Origin: JBBQNR01 sp963774075
Lineage (GTDB): Bacteria > Actinomycetota > Thermoleophilia > Solirubrobacterales > JBBDJG01
Length of the DNA stretch: 64,000 nt
Assembly (NCBI GenBank): GCA_963774075.1
Contig: CAVZDP010000001.1
Span: 186,001 to 250,000 of the forward strand
Reading direction: 5' to 3'
Within the stretch, counting starts at the first letter, position 1; the number at the start of each line of letters is the position of its first letter. Both the position numbers and the translations under genes were made by a program. The notes under the pieces were generated by a model. It ran no database searches, was not told the DNA's origin, and worked only from the letters and a program-made list of their open reading frames with translations. This document shows, in pieces, positions 8,628 through 16,746 of the stretch.

Positions 8628-9061
8628 CAGCCTCTCACCAGCCGCACGAAGTGGAAGCTCGCGATCCAGTAGCGCTCGCGGAAGTAGAAGCGGTGCGCCT
8701 TGCGGCGGTGCGTGGCCGAATCGAGTTGCACCGAGCCGCAGCCCTCGTCACGGGCGAGGTCGACCAGATAGTCGTTCAGCAACCTGCCGTAGCCCTCCGA
8801 GCGCCAGCGCTCTGCCGTCACCAGGTCGTCTACGTAGAGATGGCGGCCGCTGACCAGGTTGGTGGAGATGCGGTAGCCCGCTGCCGCCCTGCACTCCCCG
8901 TCCTCGAACAGGCCGACCATGCGGTAGCCGTCGTCGTGGCCGGCCGCGTAGCGCTCGTGGAGCTCGTCGGGGCTGAGGTCGCTGCGCAGCTCGCGCATGA
9001 CGGGAAAGAAGGCCTCCAGCCGCTCGTCGCCGGGGGGCAACTGCACGATTTCCGTGGGCAT
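8627..9061 (-). CDS. GNAT-family N-acetyltransferase
   Basis: 144 residues from the ATG at 9061, which shares one base with the stop of the upstream acyl-CoA dehydrogenase. The GNAT core is clear: GLFEDGECRAAAGYRI, LYVDDLVTAERWRSEGYGRLLNDYLVDLARDEGC (strand 4, acetyl-CoA pyrophosphate loop and helix) and a C-terminal HRFYFRERYWIASFHFVR strand. It transfers an acyl group from CoA to an amine; the acceptor is unknown. Translational coupling on both sides shows it belongs to the ACAD operon. Confidence 0.85.
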   Translation of the reverse strand: MPTEIVQLPPGDERLEAFFPVMRELRSDLSPDELHERYAAGHDDGYRMVGLFEDGECRAAAGYRISTNLVSGRHLYVDDLVTAERWRSEGYGRLLNDYLVDLARDEGCGSVQLDSATHRRKAHRFYFRERYWIASFHFVRLVRG

Positions 9062-10248
9062 CAGAGCCCGTATGAGCGCCCGACTACCTCCAGCATGATC
9101 TCGTCCGTGCCTGCGCCGATCCGGTTGAGGCGCATGTCGCGCCAGGCGCGCTCGACGTGGTACTCCTTCATGTAGCCGTAGCCGCCATGGATCTGAATGG
9201 CCTCGTCGCAGACCTCGCAGGCGATGCGGGAGGCGAACAGCTTCGCCATCGAGATCTCGCGCACCGGGTACTCGCCGTTCTGGACCCGCCACGCGGTTGT
9301 GTAGACCATCTGGCGCGCCACCTCGATCTTGGTCGCCATCTCGGCGAACTTGTGCCGGATCGCCTGGAAGCGGCCGATCGGGCGGCCGAACGCGTTGCGC
9401 TGCCTCGCATACTCGAGAGTTAGATCGAACACCCGCTGCGCGCCGGCAACCGCGCCCGCCGCGCCGATCAGGCGCTCGCCCTGGAGCTCCCACATGATGT
9501 GGTAGAAGCCCTTGCCCTCCTCGCCCAGCAGGTTCTCGGCCGGCACGCGCACGTCCTCGAAGGAGAGCTCGGCCGTGTCCGAGGAGTGCATCCCGAGCTT
9601 CTCGAGCTTCCTGGAGACGTGGAAGCCGGGCGTCTGCTTGTCGACGACGAACAGCGAAAAGCCGTCGTAGCCCGCGTCCGGGTCGGTCTTGGTGACCAGC
9701 ACGATGAAGTCGGCGCGCGCCCCATTCGTGATGAAGGTCTTCGAGCCGTTGATGACGTAGTCGTCGCCGTCGCGCACGGCGCGGGTGCGGATGCCCGCGA
9801 CATCCGATCCGGCGCCGGGCTCGGTGATGCCGAGCGACGAGATCTTCTCGCCCTTGATGGCGGGCACGAGGTAGGTCTGCTTCAGGTACTCGGTGCCGAA
9901 TTTGAGGATCGGCGGCGTCGCCATGTCGGTGTGCACGGCCACGCCCATCGCCAGCCCACCGTTGTTCGACTGCGCCATCGCCTCGCCACGCACGATCGAC
10001 ATGAAGTAGTCGCCGCCCTGGCCGCCGTACTCCTCGGGGAAGTAGATGCCGAGGAAGCCCAGCTCGCCCATGCGCTCGAAGACCCAGTCGGGGAAGCCGT
10101 CGCGCTCCCACTCCTCCGAGTGAGGGGCCAGCTCCTTCTTGCAGAAGCTCTCGATCGACTCGCGAATGGCCTCGTGCTCGTCGGTGAGGCAGAAATGCCT
10201 CCTCGGCCCGCTGAAGTCGGGCTTGATCTCGGTTGGGGCAGTTGCCAT
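9061..10248 (-). CDS. Acyl-CoA dehydrogenase (FAD)
   Basis: 395 residues from the ATG at 10248; GGAGGTG lies 6 bases upstream, which favours this ATG over the GTG nine bases before. Signatures: SLGITEPGAGSDVAGI, YVINGSKTFITNGARADF, FGRPIGRFQAIRHKFAEM and AIQIHGGYGYMKEYHVERAWRDMRLNRIGAGTDEI. First gene of the minus-strand ACAD-GNAT-SnoaL-ACAD operon and divergent from the enoyl-CoA hydratase operon. The shared 165-bp region holds a strong dyad operator. Likely oxidises a short or branched acyl-CoA (isobutyryl/isovaleryl-like), by analogy with its neighbours only. Confidence 0.92.
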   Translation of the reverse strand: MATAPTEIKPDFSGPRRHFCLTDEHEAIRESIESFCKKELAPHSEEWERDGFPDWVFERMGELGFLGIYFPEEYGGQGGDYFMSIVRGEAMAQSNNGGLAMGVAVHTDMATPPILKFGTEYLKQTYLVPAIKGEKISSLGITEPGAGSDVAGIRTRAVRDGDDYVINGSKTFITNGARADFIVLVTKTDPDAGYDGFSLFVVDKQTPGFHVSRKLEKLGMHSSDTAELSFEDVRVPAENLLGEEGKGFYHIMWELQGERLIGAAGAVAGAQRVFDLTLEYARQRNAFGRPIGRFQAIRHKFAEMATKIEVARQMVYTTAWRVQNGEYPVREISMAKLFASRIACEVCDEAIQIHGGYGYMKEYHVERAWRDMRLNRIGAGTDEIMLEVVGRSYGL

Positions 10249-10321
10249 GCGATGCACCTCCGCTGGGGCCGGTATGACGCGCCGCTCGGCGCGGCGCGAA
10301 AGCTACAAGATCGGTCCGTCA

Positions 10322-10346
10322 AAGTAAACAGTAGGACTGTCTACTT
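10322..10346. promoter_or_regulatory. Imperfect 25-bp dyad operator in the divergent ACAD/ECH promoter
   Basis: Arms AAGTAAACAGT (10322-10332) and ACTGTCTACTT (10336-10346) are inverted repeats with 10 of 11 positions matching, spaced by AGG. The right arm overlaps the proposed -35 box of the plus-strand operon. The size and form suit a TetR-type repressor dimer. The TetR gene at 17643 or the MerR gene at 15919 are candidate regulators, but the arm sequence differs from the dyad upstream of the TetR operon. Confidence 0.65.
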
Positions 10347-10374
10347 GCCAGTTTGCCGCGCTTTGCGGTATTAG
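10345..10374 (+). promoter_or_regulatory. Candidate promoter of the ECH-AccB-BKACE operon
   Basis: TTGCCA (10345-10350) and TATTAG (10369-10374) with an 18-base spacer match 5/6 and 4/6 of the sigma-70-type consensus. This places the start of transcription near 10381, some 30 bases before the ATG. The adjoining dyad covers the first two bases of the -35 box, so a bound repressor would block polymerase. Confidence 0.45.
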
Positions 10375-10413
10375 TCCACTGCCGCGCCGCCGGGACCGGC
10401 TCGCGGAACGCGC

Positions 10414-11199
10414 ATGGCCGATTATCAGACCCTCCAATACGAATTAGCGGACGGCGTCGCCACGGTCACGCTCGACCAGCCCGATACGCGCAACGCGCTC
10501 TCGAACGAGCTGCTCGCCGAGCTGGTGGGCGCGTTCCGTGCGTCTCGCGACGACGACGCCGTGCGCTGCGTCGTGCTCACGTCCTCGCACGAGAAGGTCT
10601 TCTCCTCCGGTGCCAACCTCGCCGGCTTCGCGGCGGACGTGCCGCTCGTCCACCGTCACTTCGGCACCGCCCGCTTTCCCGAGCTCTTCCGCCTGATCGG
10701 CGAGCTGGGCAAGCCGACGATCTGCGCGGCCAACGGCCACGTGCTCGCCGGAGCGCTCGGGATAGCGCTCGCGTGCGACCTGATCATCGCCAAGGACACC
10801 GCAACCTTCGGCACGCCTGAGATCGACGTGGGCGCCTTCCCGTTCATGATCATGGCGCTGATCTACCGCAACGTGCCGCGCAAGAAGACGAACGAGCTCC
10901 TGCTGCTCGGCGAGCGGATCGATGCACGGGAGGCCGAGCGAATCGGAATCGTGAACAAGGTGGTCCCGGCGGGCGAGTTCGACGCCGCGGTGGACCAATG
11001 GGCCCGCAAGCTAGCGTCGAAGTCGCCCGTGATCATGAGGCTCGGCAAGGAGGCGATGTTCCGCCAGCAGGACATGGCCTTCGCAGATGCGCTCGACTAC
11101 CTGCGCTCCCAGCTGACGATCGCGATGTCCACCGAGGACATCGTCGAGGGCGTGCAGGCGTTCTTCGAGAAGCGTGAACCAAAGTGGAAAGGACGTTGA
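10414..11199 (+). CDS. Enoyl-CoA hydratase/isomerase family protein with one catalytic Glu missing
   Basis: 261 residues. A crotonase fold with the oxyanion-hole motif KVFSSGANLAGF, NGHVLAGALGIALACDLIIA and TFGTPEIDVGAFPFM. In classical enoyl-CoA hydratase the two catalytic acids are a Glu in GGGxELA and a Glu in the PEI segment. Here the first position is Gly116 and only Glu136 remains. This pattern is known in crotonase members with other chemistry (isomerases, MenB-like, methylglutaconyl-type or decarboxylases), so plain hydratase activity should not be assumed. First gene of the plus-strand operon, controlled by the dyad upstream. Confidence 0.85.
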   Translation: MADYQTLQYELADGVATVTLDQPDTRNALSNELLAELVGAFRASRDDDAVRCVVLTSSHEKVFSSGANLAGFAADVPLVHRHFGTARFPELFRLIGELGKPTICAANGHVLAGALGIALACDLIIAKDTATFGTPEIDVGAFPFMIMALIYRNVPRKKTNELLLLGERIDAREAERIGIVNKVVPAGEFDAAVDQWARKLASKSPVIMRLGKEAMFRQQDMAFADALDYLRSQLTIAMSTEDIVEGVQAFFEKREPKWKGR

Positions 11200-11207
11200 G
11201 ACCGAAT

Positions 11208-12932
11208 ATGGCGACCGAGCAAGAGACGACGAACCAGGCCGCCTCGCCCGGGGACGGCGCCAAGCCCGACCCCAACCTTGCAAAGCAGCTCGAGACGGTG
11301 AAGGAGGTAGGGCGGGACGCGACCGACACCGAGCACCCGAGCGAGGTCGCGAAGGCCGAGACGACCGAGCACGGTGAGAAGAGTGGGCTGAAGTCGCTCG
11401 TCGACGACCTGCACGAGCGCCGCGAGAAGATCAAGCTCGGCGGCGGTACGGAGAAGATCGAGCAGCAGCACGGCAGGGGCAAGCTGACCGCGCGCGAGCG
11501 GATCGACCTGCTCGTGGACCCGGGCACGTTCATGGAGCTCGGGGAGCACGGGCGCCCGCACTTCTCGCAGCGTTCGATGGAGGGCAGGGAGGCGCCGGCA
11601 GACGGCGTCGTGACGGGTTGGGGCACGGTCGACGGCCGCCCGTGCGCGATCGCCTCGTACGACTTCACCGTCATGGCCGGCTCGATGGGGATGACGGGCG
11701 AGCTGAAGGTTGGGCGGCTGCGCGACATGGCGCTGACGAAGCGGATGCCGTTCATCTGGCTGCTCGACTCGGCGGGCGCCCGCATCCAGGAGGCGGTCGG
11801 GTCGCTGTTCGCGGGCTCCGGCCACCTGTTCCGCGAGGAGGTCACGATGTCGGGCTGCGTGCCACTGGTCGCGGCCCTGATGGGCCCTTGCGCGGCCGGC
11901 ACGGCTTACATCCCGGGGCTGGCCGACTTCGTGCCCATGGTGTCGGGCCAGGGCTCGATGGCGCTCGCCGGCCCGTACCTCGTCAAGGCCGTCACCGGCG
12001 AGGACGTCACTCAGGAGGAGCTCGGCGGGGCGAAGATCCACTGCCGCAAGTCGGGCGTCGGCGATCTCGAGGTCGCCGACGACCGGGAGTGCATCGAGTC
12101 GATCAGGCAGTACCTGTCGTTCTTCCCGTCCAACTGCGAGCAGCAGCCGCCGCTGCGGGAGACTGCGGACCCGGTCGATCGCATGAGCGAGGAGCTGCTC
12201 GACATCGTCCCCGAGTCGCCGCGCCATCCCTACAACATGTACGACGTGATCGAGCAGATCGTGGACGACGGTGAGTACTTCGACATCAAGCCGAAGTGGG
12301 CGAAGACGATCATCACCTGCCTCGCGCGCTTCGGCGGTCGCCCGGCCGGAATCATCGCCAACCAGCCGAAGCAGCTCGCCGGCATCCTCGAGAACGACTC
12401 GGCGGACAAGGCTGCGCGCTTCATAAACCTCTGCGACGCCTTCAACGTCCCGCTCGTGTTCCTCCAGGACGTTCCGGGGTTCATGGTCGGCACGAAGGTC
12501 GAGCAGGAGGGCATCATCCGGCACGGCGCCAAGATGCTCTACGCGGTCTCGCGGGCGACAGTGCCGAAGGTGACGGTGGTCGTGCGCAAGGCTTACGGCG
12601 CCGGCTACTACGTGATGTGCGGCAAGGCCTACGAGCCCGACCTGGTGGTGGCGTGGCCGTCGGCCGAGATCTCCGTGATGGGCGCGGAAGGAGCCGTGAA
12701 CATCATCTTCCGCAAGCAGATCGAGGCCTCCGACGACCCGGAGGCGACGCGCAAGGAGATGGTCGACAACTTCAAGCGCATCATCGACCCGTACATCGCC
12801 GCGGGCAACGCGATGATCGACGACATCATCGACCCGCGCGAGACACGGCCAACGATTGCGCGCGGCCTCGAGATGGCGGCGGCGAAGCGAGTCGAGCGGC
12901 CGTGGAAGAAGCACGGCGTGATGCCGGTGTGA
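11208..12932 (+). CDS. Acyl-CoA carboxylase, carboxyltransferase (beta) subunit
   Basis: 574 residues from the ATG at 11208 (a GTG at 11184 is less likely). Both crotonase-like halves of the carboxyltransferase are seen: WLLDSAGARIQEAVG and GPCAAGTAYIPGLADFV in the N-half, FLQDVPGFMVGTKVE and RKAYGAGYYVMCGKAY in the C-half, ending with RPWKKHGVMPV. It moves carboxyl from biotin to an acyl-CoA (propionyl, methylcrotonyl, geranyl or other). The first 60-70 residues are a polar extension not seen in typical 510-540 residue chains. No biotin-carboxylase/BCCP alpha chain is in the window, so the partner must be encoded elsewhere. Substrate cannot be read from sequence. Confidence 0.9.
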   Translation: MATEQETTNQAASPGDGAKPDPNLAKQLETVKEVGRDATDTEHPSEVAKAETTEHGEKSGLKSLVDDLHERREKIKLGGGTEKIEQQHGRGKLTARERIDLLVDPGTFMELGEHGRPHFSQRSMEGREAPADGVVTGWGTVDGRPCAIASYDFTVMAGSMGMTGELKVGRLRDMALTKRMPFIWLLDSAGARIQEAVGSLFAGSGHLFREEVTMSGCVPLVAALMGPCAAGTAYIPGLADFVPMVSGQGSMALAGPYLVKAVTGEDVTQEELGGAKIHCRKSGVGDLEVADDRECIESIRQYLSFFPSNCEQQPPLRETADPVDRMSEELLDIVPESPRHPYNMYDVIEQIVDDGEYFDIKPKWAKTIITCLARFGGRPAGIIANQPKQLAGILENDSADKAARFINLCDAFNVPLVFLQDVPGFMVGTKVEQEGIIRHGAKMLYAVSRATVPKVTVVVRKAYGAGYYVMCGKAYEPDLVVAWPSAEISVMGAEGAVNIIFRKQIEASDDPEATRKEMVDNFKRIIDPYIAAGNAMIDDIIDPRETRPTIARGLEMAAAKRVERPWKKHGVMPV

Positions 12933-13291
12933 GCGAGAGCGTCGACGTCGGTCACATCCGCGAGCTGCACGCCGCGGTCGGGAGAGGCGACTTTCAGGCG
13001 CTGTCGACGCTCGTACACCCCGACGTGGTCTGGGAGCACAACCTCGGCCTCGGCTCGCCTGAGGAGGGCGTGTACCGGGGGCGAGAGAGCGTGATCGCGC
13101 TGCACGAGCGGATCCTCGAGGCGTGGCGCTAAGTGAGACCGGTAGCCCTGGAGATCCGTTCCCTCGGACCCGGCAGCTACCTGATCAACGGAGAGTTGCA
13201 TGCGAAGCACGAGTCCACCCAAGCAGAGATCGTGACGCCGTATGAGCAGGCCCTCGACCTCCGTGACGGTTGCTCGTCAAGGGGCGAATGA
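12929..13291 (+). pseudogene. SnoaL-like gene broken by an in-frame stop
   Basis: A GTG at 12929 overlaps the carboxylase stop (GTGTGA). The frame reads 67 residues of the first half of an NTF2/SnoaL domain (IRELHAAVGRGDFQALSTLV, GVYRGRESVIALHERILEAW), then TAA at 13130. The same frame continues without shift into a fitting second half (VRPVALEIRSLGPGSYLING, EQALDLRDG) and ends with TGA at 13289, overlapping the next ATG as ATGA. Restored length would be 120 residues, normal for the family. So a single nonsense change, or a base error, is the simplest reading. The last few residues fit the family poorly, so a further shift near 13267 is possible. Confidence 0.65.
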
Positions 13292-13761
13292 GCACCGGCG
13301 GCACATTGGGTCTGGACGACGAGTCCGGATCGCGCGCCGCCGGAGACTCTCCGAACATCGCGGCCGTCCGTCGAATCTCGGACGCCTTCAACCGCCTCGA
13401 CCTGGACGCGGTCGTCGGCGACCTCGACCCCGAGGTCGAGCTGAGCGAGTGGCCCACGGCGCCTGGCGCTCAGACCTACCGGGGTCGAGACGGAGTGCGC
13501 CAAGCCCTCGCCACGTGGTTCGAGGCGTGGGAGTGGATGCAGGCCGAGATCAAGGACTGTCTCGAAACCGGTGACCGCGTGTTCGTGACGGCGCATCAGC
13601 GCGCCAAGGGCAGAGGCAGCGCGGTGCAGGTCGAGATCGAGTCGTACAACGTGTACACGTTCCGCGACGCCAAGGTGATCCGCATAGAGCTCTTCACAGA
13701 GCGAGAGCCGGCGCTCCATGCGGCCGGACTGACTCCGAACCCCGAGGAGGCGAAGCGATGA
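13288..13761 (+). CDS. SnoaL-like / NTF2-fold protein
   Basis: 157 residues from the ATG at 13288. The fold is clear from AAVRRISDAFNRLDLDAVVGDLDPEV, YRGRDGVRQALATWFEAWEWM, DRVFVTAHQRAKGRGS and the closing YNVYTFRDAKVIRIELFTEREPALHAAG. The gene is joined to its neighbours by ATGA overlaps at both ends, so it is translated with the BKACE gene. It is paralogous to the broken gene just upstream. Specific function unknown; SnoaL proteins in acyl-CoA loci may be isomerases or accessory binding proteins. Confidence 0.8.
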   Translation: MSTGGTLGLDDESGSRAAGDSPNIAAVRRISDAFNRLDLDAVVGDLDPEVELSEWPTAPGAQTYRGRDGVRQALATWFEAWEWMQAEIKDCLETGDRVFVTAHQRAKGRGSAVQVEIESYNVYTFRDAKVIRIELFTEREPALHAAGLTPNPEEAKR

Positions 13762-14669
13762 GCCGTTTCGATGACCCCGTGATCATCACCTGCTCGATCT
13801 CGGGCACCGTCGCCAACCGCGATCAGTGCCCGGCGATCCCGTACACGCCGGAGGAGTACGCGGCCGAGGCGCGGCGGATCGTGGACGAGGGGGGATCGAT
13901 GATCCACATCCACGCCCGCACGCTCGACGGCACGCCGAGCTACGAGATCGAGGACTTCCGCAACATCACCGATGCGATCCTGGCCGAGGTCGGTGACGTC
14001 GTCATCAACTACTCGACGGGGGCGGTGGGTGTCCCGGTCGAGAAGCGGCTCGAGTACCTCCGCGCGCTGCGTCCGGAGGTGGCGGCGCTCAACATGGGCT
14101 CGATGAACTACGCGAAGTACTCGCGGCGGCGCAAGGACTTCGTGTTCCAGATCGTGTTCGAGAACTCGTTCGAGACCATCATCACCTTTCTCAAAGAGAT
14201 GAACACGCTCGGCATCAAGGCCGAGCACGAGTGCTTCGATTCGGGCCACGTCGCCAACCTCGACCCGCTGCTGGACATGGGCCTGCTGCGTGAGCCGCTC
14301 CAGGTCTCCTGCGTGATGGGGGTCACCGGCGGCATCAGGCCCACGGCGCGCAACCTCGCCCACATGTCGGAGCAGATTCCGGGTGGAGCGGACGGTCCGA
14401 ACAACTGGGGCGTGATCGGCATCTCGCGCGACCAGTGGATGCTCGGCGCGACGGCGCTCACGCTCGGCGGCAACTTCCGCGTCGGCCTCGAGGACAACTT
14501 CTATCTGCCCGACGGCGAGATGGCGCGCTCGAACGGCGACCTGATCGCGAAGGCGAGGCAGATGGTGGAGGACATCGGGCGCAGGGCCGCCACGGTCGAC
14601 GAGGCGCGGGCGCTCCTAGGTACGCAGAAGATGAAGTGGCCGCCCGAGCCAGCGGTGGCGGCGGCCTGA
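13758..14669 (+). CDS. Beta-keto acid cleavage enzyme (BKACE, DUF849)
   Basis: 303 residues, ATG overlapping the previous stop. The zinc-binding HIHAR motif (His50, His52) in GSMIHIHARTLDG, ALNMGSMNYAKY, EHECFDSGHV and VTGGIRPTARNL are typical of the Kce/BKACE TIM-barrel family. The family condenses a beta-keto acid with acetyl-CoA and cleaves it to acetoacetate plus a new acyl-CoA. Kce itself acts on 3-keto-5-aminohexanoate in lysine fermentation, but the family is broad. Here, between carboxylase/hydratase genes and a CoA-transferase, it probably cleaves the beta-keto acid formed by the upstream enzymes. Confidence 0.88.
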   Translation: MSRFDDPVIITCSISGTVANRDQCPAIPYTPEEYAAEARRIVDEGGSMIHIHARTLDGTPSYEIEDFRNITDAILAEVGDVVINYSTGAVGVPVEKRLEYLRALRPEVAALNMGSMNYAKYSRRRKDFVFQIVFENSFETIITFLKEMNTLGIKAEHECFDSGHVANLDPLLDMGLLREPLQVSCVMGVTGGIRPTARNLAHMSEQIPGGADGPNNWGVIGISRDQWMLGATALTLGGNFRVGLEDNFYLPDGEMARSNGDLIAKARQMVEDIGRRAATVDEARALLGTQKMKWPPEPAVAAA

Positions 14670-15922
14670 TGGCGCTGCGCGAGGAAAGCGCGCAGGCGCA
14701 GCCCGGAGGTGCCCGCCAAGCGCGCGCCGAGGCGCCGCTCGCCGGCGTCAAGGTGCTCGACTTCACTCGTCTTCTGCCGGGCGGCTTCTGCACCCTCCTG
14801 CTCGCCGATCTCGGCGCGGACGTGCTCAAGGTCGAGGACACCGCCGGCGGCGACTACATTCGCTGGATGCCGCCCTACTACGGCGGCGAGCCAGAGCGCG
14901 CGAACGGCACGGCCTCGGCCTACTTCCTGGGGCTGAATCGCAACAAGCGCTCGCTCAAGCTGAACCTCAAGCACCCCGACGGCCGCGAGGTCCTGCTGCG
15001 GCTCGCAGGCGACTACGACGTGCTCGTGGAGAGCTTTCGCCCCGGCGTGATGGAGCGCCTGGGCGTCGGCTACGACACCCTCCGCGAGCGCAACCCGCGC
15101 CTCGTCTACTGCGCGATCTCCGGATACGGCCAGGACGGCCCGCTGACGGAGCGCTCCGGCCACGACACCAACTACCTCGCGCTCTCGGGCCTGCTCGGGC
15201 TGACCGGCAGGCGAGACGGCCCCCCGATCCAGTCGGCGGGCCAGATCGCCGACCTCGGCGGCGGGGGGTTGATGGCCGCGGTGGGGATCCTGGCGGCGCT
15301 GATCGAGCGCCAGCGCTCGGGCGAGGGACAGCTCGTCGACGTCTCCATGACCGACGGCGCGCTGTCGTGGCTGGCGATGGTCGTGGCGCGCTACTTCTGC
15401 GAGGGCGGCGTGCCCCGTCGCGGCGAGCTCGAGCTTGCCGGCGGCATCCTCTGCTACTTCCCGTACGAGACGAAGGACGGTGGTTGGGTGGCGCTCGGGG
15501 CGCTGGAGCCGAAGTTCTGGCGCAACTGGTGCGAGGGCGTGGACCGCCCGGACCTGATCGAGAGACAGTTCGAGCACCCGCAGTCCGAGGCGGGAAGCGA
15601 GGTTGCCGCCGTCTTCAAACAGCGCACGCGCGACGAGTGGGCGCAGTTCGCGGGCGAGCACGACTGCTGTCTCGAGCCGGTTCTGGACCTCGACGAGGCG
15701 CTCGCATCGAAGCTGTTCGCAGCGCGCGGGATGGTCGTGGAGCTCGAGCAGCCCGGGATCGGGCGCGTGAAGCAGGTCGGCACGCCGATCAAGCTCTCCC
15801 GGACGCCGGCGGACGCGAGCGGCGCGGCGCCGGCGCTCGGCGGGCAGACCGACGACGTCCTTCGCGACATCGGCTACGACGACGAGACAATCGCCAGGCT
15901 GCGCGAGGAAGGCGCGGTTTGA
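14669..15922 (+). CDS. Class III CoA-transferase family, alpha-methylacyl-CoA racemase-like
   Basis: 417 residues from the ATG at 14669 (TGATG overlap). CaiB/BaiF fold: PLAGVKVLDFTRLLPGGFC, LADLGADVLKVED, LNRNKRSLKLNL, VESFRPGVMERLG. The pair GHD (SGHDTNYLALSGLL) and Asp in QIADLGGGG match the His-Asp acid/base pair of alpha-methylacyl-CoA racemase rather than the Asp nucleophile arrangement of true CoA-transferases. It would epimerise a 2-methyl-branched acyl-CoA so that the acyl-CoA dehydrogenases can act. This supports a branched-chain or isoprenoid-type substrate for the locus. Transferase activity remains possible. Confidence 0.85.
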   Translation: MALREESAQAQPGGARQARAEAPLAGVKVLDFTRLLPGGFCTLLLADLGADVLKVEDTAGGDYIRWMPPYYGGEPERANGTASAYFLGLNRNKRSLKLNLKHPDGREVLLRLAGDYDVLVESFRPGVMERLGVGYDTLRERNPRLVYCAISGYGQDGPLTERSGHDTNYLALSGLLGLTGRRDGPPIQSAGQIADLGGGGLMAAVGILAALIERQRSGEGQLVDVSMTDGALSWLAMVVARYFCEGGVPRRGELELAGGILCYFPYETKDGGWVALGALEPKFWRNWCEGVDRPDLIERQFEHPQSEAGSEVAAVFKQRTRDEWAQFAGEHDCCLEPVLDLDEALASKLFAARGMVVELEQPGIGRVKQVGTPIKLSRTPADASGAAPALGGQTDDVLRDIGYDDETIARLREEGAV

Positions 15923-16677
15923 GCGCAGCGCCCACAGAGCGGGCCGGCGGGCATCAGGATCTGCTGCGAATGCGCGAGCTGGCGGAGTCCGCCGGCGTCT
16001 CAACGGGCACGATCAAGCACTACCTGCGCGAGGGCCTGTTGCCCGAGCCGATCAAGACGTCGCGCAACATGGCGTGGTATCCGCGCGAGTTCGTCGAGCG
16101 GGTGCGGTTGATCAAGCAGCTGCAGGAGGAGCGGTTCCTGCCTTTGAAGGTGATCAAGGAGGTGCTCGAGAACGGCGAGGAGGGCGAGGGCCCGGAGCGC
16201 CTGCGCGCGCTCATCGAGCTCGAGGATCGCGTGCTCGAGCGCGCGCTCGGGCGGCAGGGCAGCGACGGCGAGCTGAGCGAGGGCGACGTCAAGCGCCGCT
16301 ACGCCCTTCCGGCGGAGGCTCTCGAGCGGCTCGAGCAGCTCGGCGTGCTGACGCCGGTCGAGCGAAACGGCGCCAGGCTCTACTCCTCCGACGACGTGCA
16401 GATCATCGAGGCGGTTAGCCGCATGCGCGCATCCGGCTACTCGCAGACGCTCGGCTTCACCGTCTACGACACCCTGATCTACAAGCGCAACCTGGAACGG
16501 CTCGTGAGCGAGGAGGTCGGCGTGATGATGGAGCGCCTGGCCGGTGAGATGGACACCGACGAGGCGGCCGAGCTGCTCGAGCGAGCCGTCGAGCCGATGC
16601 GCGACCTCGTTGCCGCCATGCGGGCCAAGCTCCTGATCGCCGAGCTGCGGGCGCGCCGCGCCGCCCAGGGAAGCTGA
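15919..16677 (+). CDS. MerR-family transcriptional regulator
   Basis: 252 residues from a TTG at 15919 that overlaps the previous stop as TTGA and has GAGGAAGG 6 bases upstream; an ATG at 15970 is an alternative. The winged helix begins at LLRMRELAESAGVSTGTIKHYLREGLLPEPIKTSRNMAWY and continues with FVERVRLIKQLQEERFLPLKVIKEVLE. A second, MerR-like segment (KRRYALPAEALERLEQLGVLTPV with RLYSSDDVQIIEAVSRMRASGY) follows. The C-terminal helices probably bind a ligand. Last gene of the catabolic operon, so likely a local sensor of a pathway acyl-CoA; LiuR, a MerR regulator of leucine/isovalerate genes, is a precedent for the role. Confidence 0.85.
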   Translation: MSAAPTERAGGHQDLLRMRELAESAGVSTGTIKHYLREGLLPEPIKTSRNMAWYPREFVERVRLIKQLQEERFLPLKVIKEVLENGEEGEGPERLRALIELEDRVLERALGRQGSDGELSEGDVKRRYALPAEALERLEQLGVLTPVERNGARLYSSDDVQIIEAVSRMRASGYSQTLGFTVYDTLIYKRNLERLVSEEVGVMMERLAGEMDTDEAAELLERAVEPMRDLVAAMRAKLLIAELRARRAAQGS

Positions 16678-16746
16678 CGGCTCGTTCCCGAAAGCCTCTT
16701 GGCAGCGCGGGTGAGGGTCGCACCCCGGCGTCACGAGCGCCGTCCC

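Noticed and set aside
11097..12914. A 605-codon minus-strand frame opposite the carboxylase gene
   Set aside because: It mirrors the carboxyltransferase codons and has no family features.
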